Source: Curtobacterium sp. L6-1
Lineage (GTDB): Bacteria; Actinomycetota; Actinomycetes; Actinomycetales; Microbacteriaceae
Assembly: GCF_018885305.1 (NCBI RefSeq)
Contig: NZ_CP076544.1
Coordinates: 1,178,001-1,242,000 of the forward strand
DNA: 64,000 nucleotides
Direction of reading: 5' to 3'
Part shown: positions 8,611 to 16,427 of the stretch, piece by piece
How positions within the stretch are numbered: the stretch's first letter is position 1
Layout: each line of letters starts with the position of its first letter
Made by a program: the position numbers and the translations under genes
Notes under the pieces: model-generated
Databases searched by the model: none
What the model was told of the DNA's origin: nothing
The model's input: the letters and a program-made list of their open reading frames with translations, nothing else

Positions 8611-9120
8611 CTACGCCTTGTCCCCTCGGGCGACGATGAACGAGTCGAACAGGGCTCTTCCGGAGCGGTCGCTGGTCGAAGCGTCGATGGCGATGCCGTC
8701 TCGGCCCTTCGGCACGTCGATGGGGACACGGGTGGTCGCGCCGCAGTGGATGTCCGCTGCACCGAGGCCCTCCTCAGCGTCGAGTGATGCGCCGCTCCCG
8801 TCTGGTGAGGTGGTGAACGCGCGGACGGAGAGGTGGACGGTCTTCGTGGACCGGCACACCGCGAGGACGTCGTACGGGCCTTCGAGGTCCTGCTCCAACG
8901 CGATGCTGGCAGTTGCCTTCCCGGGGGTGTCGTCACCCAAGGTGAGCCGGCCCCCTCCTCCGCCGAAGTCGCCGGCGAGATCCGCCGACATCTGCGACAT
9001 CCACTGCTGTCCGTGGTCCTCTGGCACGGCGTCCTCGTGGCTGCTGCAACCGGTGAGGGCAACCGTGCCTGCGACGACGGCGACGAGCGCGGCAACTGAA
9101 CGGCGGCGGGAGTGATGCAC
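8611..9120 (-). CDS. Putative lipoprotein
   Basis: From GTG 9120 the 169-residue product begins HHSRRRSVAALVAVVAGTVALTGCSS, a lipoprotein signal peptide with lipobox LTGC. The mature part has a Gly-rich stretch and two conserved-looking cysteines (AVCRSTKT and DIHCGATT) that could form a disulfide. No family is recognised. A longer reading from GTG 9162 is possible; neither start has a strong ribosome site. Codon use is relaxed, as in the lipoprotein at 7840-8541, and the two genes lie in tandem, so they may have arrived together. Function unknown; cell-surface location inferred. Confidence 0.65.
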   Translation of the reverse strand: MHHSRRRSVAALVAVVAGTVALTGCSSHEDAVPEDHGQQWMSQMSADLAGDFGGGGGRLTLGDDTPGKATASIALEQDLEGPYDVLAVCRSTKTVHLSVRAFTTSPDGSGASLDAEEGLGAADIHCGATTRVPIDVPKGRDGIAIDASTSDRSGRALFDSFIVARGDKA

Positions 9121-9187
9121 GGAACGATCATGCCGTGCGCGGCGACCACCGCGCGACCCCACAGAGGACGTGGCCGCATAGACGCGA

Positions 9188-9214
9188 AAAACCCCCGGGA
9201 TCCCCGGGGGTTTT
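9188..9214. terminator. Bidirectional terminator after the tRNA cluster
   Basis: A 12-bp perfect stem (AAAACCCCCGGG with CCCGGGGGTTTT) and a three-base loop give T-runs on either strand. It lies eight bases beyond the 3' end of the leftward tRNA genes. Confidence 0.85.
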
Positions 9215-9221
9215 CGTTCGG

Positions 9222-9293
9222 TGGGCGATACTGGGATCGAACCAGTGACCTCTTCCGTGTCAGGGAAGCGCGCTACCGCTGCGCCAATCGCCC
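9222..9293 (-). tRNA. tRNA-Val (GAC)
   Basis: The minus strand folds as a 72-nt tRNA with acceptor stem GGGCGAT/ATCGCCC and discriminator A. The anticodon loop centres on GAC within CTTCCCTGACACGGAAG, and the T-arm carries GGTTCGATCC. It is the last gene of a three-tRNA leftward cluster (Gly-Cys-Val). Its acceptor stem is identical to that of tRNA-Val(CAC) at 9830. Confidence 0.97.
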
Positions 9294-9318
9294 AGATGCA
9301 TCCGCCGGAGCGGACTGG

Positions 9319-9389
9319 AGGTGGGGACGGGATTCGAACCCGCGTGGACGGCTTTGCAGGCCGCTGCCTCGCCTCTCGGCCACCCCACC
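9319..9389 (-). tRNA. tRNA-Cys (GCA)
   Basis: A 71-nt cloverleaf with acceptor stem GGTGGGG/CCCCACC and discriminator U. The anticodon loop CTGCAAA gives GCA, and the T-arm is GGGTTCGAATCCC. It lies between tRNA-Gly and tRNA-Val on the same strand. Confidence 0.97.
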
Positions 9390-9475
9390 ATCAAGGTCCA
9401 CGTCTGGCGTAGTACCCGATCGGTGGGATACCTCTTCTGGAGAGTTGCTGCCTTCCGGAGAAGACAGGCACCTCG

Positions 9476-9547
9476 AGCGGATGACGAGATTCGAACTCGC
9501 GACCCTCACCTTGGCAAGGTGATGCGCTACCACTGCGCCACATCCGC
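9476..9547 (-). tRNA. tRNA-Gly (GCC), copy 2
   Basis: Identical to the tRNA-Gly at 3086-3157 over all 72 bases. With flanks, the identity covers 75 bases (9474-9548 against 3084-3158). It is the first gene of the leftward Gly-Cys-Val cluster. The same-orientation duplicate 6.4 kb away makes a direct repeat able to recombine. Confidence 0.97.
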
Positions 9548-9604
9548 ATGATCTGACCGGAGTCACATCGTTTTCGTCCGACCCGCTCTCGCGGCGACTC
9601 GTAA

Positions 9605-9633
9605 ACTGTACCCAGTCCCCACTGTTTCTCCAA
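9605..9633 (-). promoter_or_regulatory. Promoter of the tRNA Gly-Cys-Val cluster
   Basis: On the minus strand TTGGAG (9633-9628), a 17-base spacer and TACAGT (9610-9605) form a good housekeeping promoter reading into tRNA-Gly. The same TACAGT hexamer stands upstream of tRNA-Gly copy 1 (3194-3189), but with a poor -35. Confidence 0.7.
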
Positions 9634-9778
9634 AACCGTCTTCGTTCACCGGGCGTGTCCCCCGTGTTCATGCGGATCGGCGGGGGTCGGGACCGGCCGT
9701 CCGTGCCCGCCTCCGGCCCGTCTCGAGCGCGCCCCCGGTCTCCGGGGGCCCCTGCGACGCGCGCGACCGGCGCTCGGG

Positions 9779-9808
9779 TTCGGACCATCGCCTGACATCC
9801 GCTACTAT
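9779..9808 (+). promoter_or_regulatory. Promoter of tRNA-Val (CAC)
   Basis: TTCGGA at 9779-9784, an 18-base spacer and TACTAT at 9803-9808 lie about 21 bases before the tRNA gene. The match to a housekeeping promoter is fair. Confidence 0.5.
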
Positions 9809-9829
9809 CGATCCGCACGCAAGTGCAGG

Positions 9830-9902
9830 GGGCGATTGGCGCAGTTGGTAGCGCGCTTCGTTCACACCGAAGAGGTCATCAGTTCGAGTCTGGTATCGCC
9901 CA
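9830..9902 (+). tRNA. tRNA-Val (CAC)
   Basis: A 73-nt plus-strand tRNA. Acceptor stem GGGCGAT/ATCGCCC with discriminator A, anticodon stem-loop CTTCG-TTCACAC-CGAAG giving anticodon CAC, and T-arm AGTTCGAGTCT. It is divergent from the other three tRNA genes. The jetABC operon begins 97 bases beyond its 3' end. Confidence 0.96.
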
Positions 9903-9913
9903 CCCCATCAACG

Positions 9914-9942
9914 AGAGCCCGGCGCAGCACGCGTCGGGCTCT
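9914..9942 (+). terminator. Terminator between tRNA-Val and jetA
   Basis: AGAGCCCG pairs with CGGGCTCT around a GC-rich loop, followed by TCGTGT. It separates the tRNA from jetA, leaving about 56 bases for an independent jetA promoter. Confidence 0.7.
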
Positions 9943-9998
9943 TCGTGTCCCGGGCCCCGCCCCATCACCACCCTCCGTACGACCGTAGCAAGGGCAGC

Positions 9999-11537
9999 AT
10001 GACCGACGTCGACCTCGAGTTCGCCAGGGTCCGCCAGGTGCTCGACCGTCCGACGCTCCGTCTCATGTCCCGGCCGACGAGCGCGGCGGTCGTCTCGGTG
10101 TTCCGCACGGTGTTCGACCGCGACGTGCAGTACGTGCCCGCGGACCGGATGCACCTGCAGGTCGAGGAGCACGTCGCACGGCTGCAGGCGACCGGTGCCC
10201 GCGTCCCGGCGAGCGACTCCCCCGCCGTCGAGCCGTCGTCCGGGGAAGCCGCCCGTCCGAACGGTCGCTCGCTGTGCCGCGAGTGGGTGGCCGCACAGTG
10301 GCTCGTCCGCTCGAACTCCCCCGACGGCGACGAGCAGTACAGCCTGACGAGCCACGCGTTGGAGGCGCTGAGCCTCATCGACGCGCTCTCCTCCGAGCGC
10401 GCCCTGATCAGTGAGAGCCGGCTCGCGATGATCGTCGACGCGGTCCACCGGTGGGCCGCCCGCGCCGAACCCGACCGCGACACCCAGGTCCGTCGCCTCG
10501 ACGCCCAGATCGCCGAACTGCAGGCCGAACGCGAGCGTCTGGCCAGCGGCGACGAGGTCGTCACGGTCGACGCCGACCGGATGCGCGACGGTTACGCGAA
10601 CATCACCGACCTCATCCGCCAGCTGCCGAGCGACTTCAAGCGCGTGGAGGAGGCCGTCGCCACGATGCACCGCGAGATCGTCGAGGACTTCCGCGACGAG
10701 GTCCGTCCGATCGGCGAGATCCTCGACGACTACCTGGCACGCACCGACAACCTCATGGAGTCCACGCCCGAGGGCCGCGCGTTCCAGGGTGCGTTCGAGC
10801 TCCTGCGCGACGACGCCCTGCTGCTCCGGCTGCGTGACGACATCACGACGATCCTCGAGCACCCGTTCGCGGACTCCCTCAGCCCGACCGAACGCCGGAC
10901 CTTCCGCGGAACGGTCGGCATCCTGCGCCAGGGCATCGAGGACGTCCTCGCCCAGCGGCGGATGCTCACCGCCACCCTCCGCGACCAGATCGTCGCCCAC
11001 GACGTCGTCCGCGACCGCGAGCTCGACGCCGTGCTCCGCTCGGTCAACCGGGGGCTCGCGGCGTGGATGGACACCGGTTCCGCGCGGGACCGGGTGCCGC
11101 TCGGCCTCCTGCCGCCGTCCGCGACGATCGGCACGCTGCGCGAGAAGTTCTACGACCCGGACGCCGAGTCCGTCCCGCCGCCCATCGAGGAGCCGGACGA
11201 CGACGTCTTCGAGGAGATCGACGTCGACTCGCTCCGGCGGCACGGCGGTCCGCTCCTCGCCGAGCTCCGCTCCGTGCTCCACGGGTCGGCCGCCGGGTCG
11301 AGCGTCGACGCCTTCCACGAGTTGCCCGCCGAGCAACGCCGACCCGTCGAGCTCTTCGGTCTTGCACACCTGCTCACCGGGCACGAGGACTTCGAGCTCG
11401 CGACCACCGAAGCACCGCACCACACCGTGCGACCGGACGGCGAACCCGTCACCTTCCACATGCCGACCGCCGCCCTGCCGGACTCGGTCGACGCCCGGAC
11501 CCCCAACGACGACGACCCCGGCCAGGAGGCACGGTGA
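9999..11537 (+). CDS. jetA: JetA-like (DUF3375; MukF/MksF-type kleisin) protein
   Basis: The 512-residue product is the kleisin-type subunit of a Wadjet/MksBEF SMC complex. Evidence is the start MTDVDLEFARVRQVLDRPTLRLMSR typical of DUF3375, a long charged alpha-helical middle (QIAELQAERERL, DLIRQLPSDFKRVEEAV), and the order of the operon. In such complexes JetA and JetB bind the SMC-like ATPase JetC and close the ring that extrudes loops on plasmid or chromosomal DNA. The ATG follows AAGGGCAGC. Its stop overlaps the GTG of jetB. The assignment rests on pattern and context; a profile search for DUF3375 would settle it. Confidence 0.85.
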   Translation: MTDVDLEFARVRQVLDRPTLRLMSRPTSAAVVSVFRTVFDRDVQYVPADRMHLQVEEHVARLQATGARVPASDSPAVEPSSGEAARPNGRSLCREWVAAQWLVRSNSPDGDEQYSLTSHALEALSLIDALSSERALISESRLAMIVDAVHRWAARAEPDRDTQVRRLDAQIAELQAERERLASGDEVVTVDADRMRDGYANITDLIRQLPSDFKRVEEAVATMHREIVEDFRDEVRPIGEILDDYLARTDNLMESTPEGRAFQGAFELLRDDALLLRLRDDITTILEHPFADSLSPTERRTFRGTVGILRQGIEDVLAQRRMLTATLRDQIVAHDVVRDRELDAVLRSVNRGLAAWMDTGSARDRVPLGLLPPSATIGTLREKFYDPDAESVPPPIEEPDDDVFEEIDVDSLRRHGGPLLAELRSVLHGSAAGSSVDAFHELPAEQRRPVELFGLAHLLTGHEDFELATTEAPHHTVRPDGEPVTFHMPTAALPDSVDARTPNDDDPGQEAR

Positions 11538-12337
11538 GCGACACGACGCCCGCACCCGTCGACGACGAGGTCGCCTTCCCGGACGCCTCCGGCGTGCCCG
11601 ACCCGGCGCCCCACGACGAGCTCGACGAACGCGACGAGAGCACCTTCGCCCTGTTCGAGGGCGACGAGGGCCGCCTCGACGAGCCCCAGCGCCGCGCCCT
11701 CGTGGCGCTCCTCCGGCACCCCTACGTCAGCGCGCGGACCCACACCGACGAGTGGCGAGCCGTCCTCGACGCCGAGCACCAGCTGCGGTCGCGGCTGAAC
11801 GACCTGTTCCTCGAGCTGCACGTGGACCGGGACCGCGAGGTCGCCTTCAAGCGCCAGGCCCGGTCGGAGAGCACCCGCCGCGGGTTCCCGACGCTGCTCC
11901 GCGACGCCCCGTACACGCGTGAGGAGACGATCATCCTCGTCTACCTGCGGATGCGGTTGCGCGCCGACGCCCGACCAGGGCCCGACCAGGTCGTCGTCGA
12001 CCGGTCCGAGATCCTCGGGCACGTGTCCGGCTTCCGCCCGGCGACGGCGACCGACCGCACCCGCGACGAGGCCCGCGTCGCCAAGGCCGTCGAGCGACTC
12101 GTCACGGCCAGGGTCCTGCTGAAGACCACCGACCCCGACCGCTTCCGGGTCGCGAGCGTCGTCGAGGTCCTGCTCCCCCTGGAGCGCCTCGTGGAGCTCG
12201 ACACCTGGCTGCGGAACGCGACCAGCGGCGGCGGCGAGCCGACCGACGGGGCCGGGACGGGCCTCCCGGCCGATGCCGGCGACCCGGAGACCGACGCGGA
12301 CGCCGAGGCGGACGACAACGAGGAGGACCGCGCGTGA
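11534..12337 (+). CDS. jetB: JetB-like (DUF4194; MukE/MksE-type) protein
   Basis: The 267-residue product fits the MukE/MksE-type winged-helix subunit (DUF4194). The first 55 residues are acidic and variable. The core runs from LVALLRHPYVSARTHTDEWRAVL through LNDLFLELHVDRDREVAFKRQA, a conserved block of this family, to KAVERLVTARVLLKTTDPDRFRVASVVEVLLPLERL. The tail is acidic. It bridges JetA and JetC in the complex. GTG 11534 overlaps the jetA stop (GTGA) and has AGGAGG just upstream; its own stop overlaps the jetC start in the same way, so the three genes are translationally coupled. Confidence 0.85.
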   Translation: MSDTTPAPVDDEVAFPDASGVPDPAPHDELDERDESTFALFEGDEGRLDEPQRRALVALLRHPYVSARTHTDEWRAVLDAEHQLRSRLNDLFLELHVDRDREVAFKRQARSESTRRGFPTLLRDAPYTREETIILVYLRMRLRADARPGPDQVVVDRSEILGHVSGFRPATATDRTRDEARVAKAVERLVTARVLLKTTDPDRFRVASVVEVLLPLERLVELDTWLRNATSGGGEPTDGAGTGLPADAGDPETDADAEADDNEEDRA

Positions 12338-15300
12338 GCACCGTCGACGTCGACACCACCGGCATCCCGGCCCTGTTCGACACCGTCGCGCAGTGGCGTG
12401 CCGAGTCGATGCAGGTCGTGAACTGGGGCGGCTTCCAGGGCCACCGCCAGGTGGAGCTGTCGGGCACGGCGACCCTCATCTCGGGCGCGTCCGGCACCGG
12501 CAAGTCGACCCTGATGGACGCCTACCTGGCCGTGATGATGCCGTCGGACGTGCCGTTCAACGGCGCCTCGAACGACGCGACCACCGGACGGGCCCGCAGC
12601 GCCGACCAGCGCAACCTGCTGACGTACCTGCGCGGCAAGGTCGACACCCGACGCGACCCGGAGACCGGCGCGCTGCGCGACGTGACGCTCCGCGGCGACG
12701 AGCAGACCACCTGGGGTGCCGTCGCGGTGACCTTCCGCAACGACGACGAGCGGCGCTTCACCGTGCTGCGTGCGTACATCGTGCCGCGTCGTGCCCGCGG
12801 TGTCGCCGACATCCAGATGACCATGGCGACCGTCGACGACGTGTTCGACCTCCGTCGCCTCGAGGACTTCGTGCCGGGACGGTTCGCGCACCTCGAGCTG
12901 ACCGGTCGCGTGCCCGGGCTCGTCATCCGCGACACCTACCAGGAGCTCGCGTACACGCTGCAGACCCGGCTGGGCATCGGCGACTCCGGTGGCGGCAACC
13001 GGGCGATGCGCCTGCTCGCGCGCATCCAGGCCGGGCAGCACATGCCGACCGTCGACGCGCTCTACAAGTCGCTCGTGCTCGAGACCCCCGGCACGTACGA
13101 AGCCGCCGACCGTGCCCTCGCGCACTTCGCGGCCCTCGACGAGGCGTACGAGGCGATGGACACCGAGGAGCGCAAGGTCCGCATCCTCTCCCCCATCGCC
13201 GCCCTGCACGACGAGATCGAACGGTCGCGCGCAGCCGCGGCAGCGCTCGACGGCATCGCGACCGGGGCCGACGTGTCGCCGTTCGCGCACTGGACCGCGA
13301 GCCGCAAGCGGGAGCTGCTCGACCTCGAGGTCGAACGGAACACCCGGGAGCGCACCGCCACCCGCGCCGAGGTGGAGGCCGCGTCGGCGCGCCACGCCGC
13401 GGTGGAGGTCGAGCTCCGCGAGGCCGAGGCCCGGTTGCGCGACTCCGGCGGCAACGCCCTGGCGCAACTCGAGGACCGCATCGACCGAGGGACACGGGAG
13501 CGCGCCGCCGTCGCCCGCACCCGCGAGGTCTTCGACGAGCGCACCGCACCGCTCGGCGACCCCGTCACCACCGAGACCGCGTTCACCGAGGCGCAGCGGG
13601 CGAGCCACGAGTTCCTCGGCACCTACGCCACGAAGCGTGACGAGCTCGACGCCCGCCGCGACGCGCTGACCCGCGAGGAGTTCCCGCTCCTCGACCGGGA
13701 GCGCACCCTGCGGCAGGAGCGACGCTCGCTCGAGCACCGGCAGGGCGCGATGCCCCTGCCCATGCACGAGGCCCGGGTCGCGATGGCCCGTGCCGCCGGC
13801 CTGGACCCCGCCGACGTCCCGTTCGTCGCCGAGTTGCTCGACGTGCTACCGGCCGAGGAGCAGTGGCGGACCGCGATCGAGTCGGTGCTCGCCCCCGTGG
13901 CGCGCACCCTGCTCGTCGACGAGGACCGCCTCGACGACTTCAGCGCCGCGATCGACGGCCTCCGGCTGCCCGTGCGCGTGCAGTTCGAGGGCGTCCCGCT
14001 CGGTCCGCACCTGGACCTGCCCGGCGACCACGCGATGGTCTCCGGCAAGCTCGCCATCAAGGCGTCGCCGTTCAGCACGTGGGTGCGCGAACGCATCGAG
14101 TCCGACCGGATCGACGCGCGGTGCGTCACGGACGCCGCCGACCTGGGCGGCGGCGGCCGGCGCGTCACCGTCTCCGGCCAGCTCCGCGACGGCCGCCGCG
14201 GCGCACACGGCGACCGCCGGCAGGCGAACGTCATCGGCTTCACGAACGAGTCGCGCGTGCGGTCGGTCGAGACCGAGCTCGCCGAGATCGCGGCGGACCT
14301 CACCGCCCTGGAGGCGCGGCGCACCGACGTCGCGCAGGACCTGGCCGCGCTCGACGTGCTCCGGGCAGCGCACCAGCACCGCGTGGACGTCACGTGGGAC
14401 GCGGTCGACGTGTCCGGCGCCGACGCCGCCCTCGCCCGCCTGGAGGAGGAGCGGCACGCCCTGCTCGCCGCCGACGACGGGCTGCGCACGCTGCGCGAGT
14501 CGGTCGCCCGGCTGCGCGCCGCGCTGGACGAAGCCGCCGACCGGCGATCCGCCGCACGCCTCGGCGTCACGCGGCTCGAGGAGCGGCACGCGGTCCTGGT
14601 CGACGGGCAGGACGCCGCCGCCGAGATCCTCGAGCGCTTCGCCGACGCCCCGGAACGCCTACCGGACGAACAGCAGGAGCGCCTGCTCGCCGAGGCCTTC
14701 GACGAGGTCGGCGCCCCCGACGGGGTGGACGGCTTCGACGACGCGACCAAGCGCCTCCGTCGCCGGCTCGAGGAGCGACTGTCGCAGGCGCTCGACGGTG
14801 CCGCGACCGCCTCGACCGCTCTCACCACCACGTTCGAGCGGTACCAGGACGCGTGGCCGGACCCGAACCTCGGCACCGGGGTGGCGTCGTACCCCGACTA
14901 CCGGGCGATCCTCGACCAGATCGTCGCCACGGGCCTCCACGCCCGACGCAGCGAGTGGCGTCGTCGGCTGTCGCAGTGGAGCGGCGAGGACCTCGTCCCG
15001 CTGTCCGGTGCGTTCGACCGAGCCGTCGTCGAGATCGAGGAGCGGCTCGAACCGGTCAACGAGATCCTGCGCGACCTGCCCTTCGGCGCGAACCGGGACC
15101 GCCTCAAGATCGTCATCCGTCGGGTCACCCGCGAGGACGTCACGCAGTTCCGCAAGGAGCTCCGTGCGCTGTCCGCCTCGGTCGACGCCGAGCTGACCGA
15201 CGACGTGCTCGAGACGCGCTTCCGCCGGCTGCGGCGGTTCATGGCCGTCATCCGTCCCGACCCGGAGGCGCCCCGCGGCCGCACCACCCAGCGCGACGCC

Positions 15301-15702
15301 GTGCTCGACGTCCGCCGGCACATGGAGATCACGGCCGTGCGGTACGACGTCGAGGGCAACGACCTCGGCGTGTACTCGTCCCTCGGCGACAAGTCCGGCG
15401 GTGAGACGCAGGAACTCGTGGCGTTCATCGTCGGCGCCGCCCTGCGCTACCAGCTCGGTGACGAGACCCGGCCCCGGCCGCGCTTCGCCCCGGTGTTCCT
15501 CGACGAGGCGTTCATCAAGGCCGACTCGGAGTTCGCGGGACGTGCGGTGACGGCGTGGCTGCGGCTCGGGTTCCAGCTCGTGGTGAGTGCGCCGCTCGAC
15601 AAGGTGACGGCGCTCGAACCGTCGATGGAGCGGCTGCTGTCGATGCGCAAGCACCCGGACACGGGGTACTCCTCGGTGACGGAGATCCGCCGGAGCGCCT
15701 GA
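12334..15702 (+). CDS. jetC: JetC-like SMC/MukB-type ATPase
   Basis: This 1122-residue protein is the SMC-like motor of the jet operon. The Walker A loop GASGTGKST is at residues 51-59. Long heptad-rich coiled coils occupy about 270-480 and 640-800, with a hinge-like region between them around LPAEEQWRTAIESVLAPVARTLLVDEDRL. The ABC signature SGGETQELVAF lies near 1022 and Walker B VFLDEAF near 1054. A D-loop-like SAPLDK follows. All ATPase motifs look intact. The length and motif order match JetC/MksB rather than SbcC. The gene that should follow, the Toprim nuclease subunit jetD/mksG, is absent; a 112-residue unrelated protein comes next. Confidence 0.88.
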   Translation: MSTVDVDTTGIPALFDTVAQWRAESMQVVNWGGFQGHRQVELSGTATLISGASGTGKSTLMDAYLAVMMPSDVPFNGASNDATTGRARSADQRNLLTYLRGKVDTRRDPETGALRDVTLRGDEQTTWGAVAVTFRNDDERRFTVLRAYIVPRRARGVADIQMTMATVDDVFDLRRLEDFVPGRFAHLELTGRVPGLVIRDTYQELAYTLQTRLGIGDSGGGNRAMRLLARIQAGQHMPTVDALYKSLVLETPGTYEAADRALAHFAALDEAYEAMDTEERKVRILSPIAALHDEIERSRAAAAALDGIATGADVSPFAHWTASRKRELLDLEVERNTRERTATRAEVEAASARHAAVEVELREAEARLRDSGGNALAQLEDRIDRGTRERAAVARTREVFDERTAPLGDPVTTETAFTEAQRASHEFLGTYATKRDELDARRDALTREEFPLLDRERTLRQERRSLEHRQGAMPLPMHEARVAMARAAGLDPADVPFVAELLDVLPAEEQWRTAIESVLAPVARTLLVDEDRLDDFSAAIDGLRLPVRVQFEGVPLGPHLDLPGDHAMVSGKLAIKASPFSTWVRERIESDRIDARCVTDAADLGGGGRRVTVSGQLRDGRRGAHGDRRQANVIGFTNESRVRSVETELAEIAADLTALEARRTDVAQDLAALDVLRAAHQHRVDVTWDAVDVSGADAALARLEEERHALLAADDGLRTLRESVARLRAALDEAADRRSAARLGVTRLEERHAVLVDGQDAAAEILERFADAPERLPDEQQERLLAEAFDEVGAPDGVDGFDDATKRLRRRLEERLSQALDGAATASTALTTTFERYQDAWPDPNLGTGVASYPDYRAILDQIVATGLHARRSEWRRRLSQWSGEDLVPLSGAFDRAVVEIEERLEPVNEILRDLPFGANRDRLKIVIRRVTREDVTQFRKELRALSASVDAELTDDVLETRFRRLRRFMAVIRPDPEAPRGRTTQRDAVLDVRRHMEITAVRYDVEGNDLGVYSSLGDKSGGETQELVAFIVGAALRYQLGDETRPRPRFAPVFLDEAFIKADSEFAGRAVTAWLRLGFQLVVSAPLDKVTALEPSMERLLSMRKHPDTGYSSVTEIRRSA

Positions 15703-15706
15703 GGCG

Positions 15707-15812
15707 GGCCGCCGTCCGGCTGTCGGGCCGGGCGGTCCGCCCGTCCGGCTGGACGGCCGGGCGGCTGCTCGGCCCGGCGGTTCGCCCGTCAGGCTGTCCG
15801 GCTGAGCAGCGC
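15707..15812. repeat. Degenerate GC-rich repeat after jetC
   Basis: The spacer after the jetC stop is built of imperfect repeats around the elements GTCCGGCTG, GGCCGGGCGG and CGCCCGTC, each occurring two or more times, some inverted. It resembles the repeat spacers at 37501-37549 and 39211-39364. Confidence 0.5.
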
Positions 15813-15814
15813 GG

Positions 15815-15829
15815 TAGGGTCGACGCGTG
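15815..15829 (+). promoter_or_regulatory. Leaderless-type promoter
   Basis: TAGGGT at 15815-15820, six bases, then the GTG start at 15827. The arrangement is the same as before the serine hydrolase gene at 3281 and no ribosome-binding site is visible. Confidence 0.55.
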
Positions 15830-16165
15830 TTCGGACGACGAGAGCCCCGCCCCACCGGCCCCGACGATGTGGCCGCCGCCGACCTCCCCGTCCTCGGCAT
15901 CGGTGCCGTCGTCCGGGTGGTCGCGTCGGACCGGGGCGACCAGTGGGCGGACGAGCCGATCGGGCTCATCGTCGCTCCAGGAGGCGCGCAGCTGGCTGGG
16001 TACGCCGGCGCCGGTGTGCGCGTGGCCTGGGTCGTCGAGTTCGACGAGCCCGCGTACACGACGGACGGCCGCGGCCCGTTCGAGCGCGCGACCGTCCAGA
16101 GTCGTCAGTTGGTGCCGGTGCCGGTGGACCCGGAGACCGTCACGGTGGACGCCGGGGCGTCCTGA
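15827..16165 (+). CDS. Hypothetical protein, 112 aa
   Basis: A small soluble protein of unknown function. It has no signal peptide or membrane segment. The centre reads IGAVVRVVASDRGDQWADEPIGLIVAPGG and then VAWVVEFDEPAYTTDGRGPFERATV, suggesting a small beta-barrel. GTG 15827 was chosen because a -10 box ends six bases upstream. It follows jetC by 124 bases but has its own promoter and repeats between, so it is probably not part of the jet operon. It is far too short to be JetD. Confidence 0.6.
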   Translation: MFGRREPRPTGPDDVAAADLPVLGIGAVVRVVASDRGDQWADEPIGLIVAPGGAQLAGYAGAGVRVAWVVEFDEPAYTTDGRGPFERATVQSRQLVPVPVDPETVTVDAGAS

Positions 16166-16169
16166 CCGC

Positions 16170-16277
16170 TCAGTACTCTTCCGAGCCGGCCTTCATCATG
16201 GCGGCGGCCGCCATGCAGGTGCCCACGCCGCCGAGGACGCCGATGCCGATGATGATGCCTGCGATGAGCTCGAGCAT
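16170..16277 (-). CDS. 35-aa single-span membrane microprotein
   Basis: The minus strand encodes a 35-residue peptide beginning MLELIAGIIIGIGVLGGVG and ending AGSEEY. A single hydrophobic helix covers nearly residues 2-27 and a short charged tail follows. GAGGAG stands eight bases before the ATG, an excellent ribosome site, so translation is likely. It lies between the hypothetical gene on the opposite strand and the peptide transporter gene. No family is recognised. Small Gly/Ile-rich membrane peptides of this kind often modulate larger membrane proteins or belong to toxin-antitoxin pairs, but nothing here decides its role. Confidence 0.6.
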   Translation of the reverse strand: MLELIAGIIIGIGVLGGVGTCMAAAAMMKAGSEEY

Positions 16278-16427
16278 GGGGGTGACTCCTCGTGGTCCGG
16301 GGCCGGTGTGGCTGCGTCCAGGCTACCGGATCGCGCGTGCGCCCCGACGGAGGCCGCGCTCGTCCTGCCGGATGCCGGACCGGTCGGGCCGGGGCGCAGG
16401 ACCGTCCTCCCGCAGGCCGCGCCCGTC

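Noticed and set aside
9188..9214. The GGGATCCCCGGG palindrome as a possible attachment site
   Set aside because: It has the form of a terminator with A/T tails right after the tRNA cluster, and no second copy or integrase was found.
15827..16165. The 112-aa gene after jetC as a shortened JetD
   Set aside because: It has no Toprim or DUF2220-like motif, carries its own promoter and is separated by repeats.
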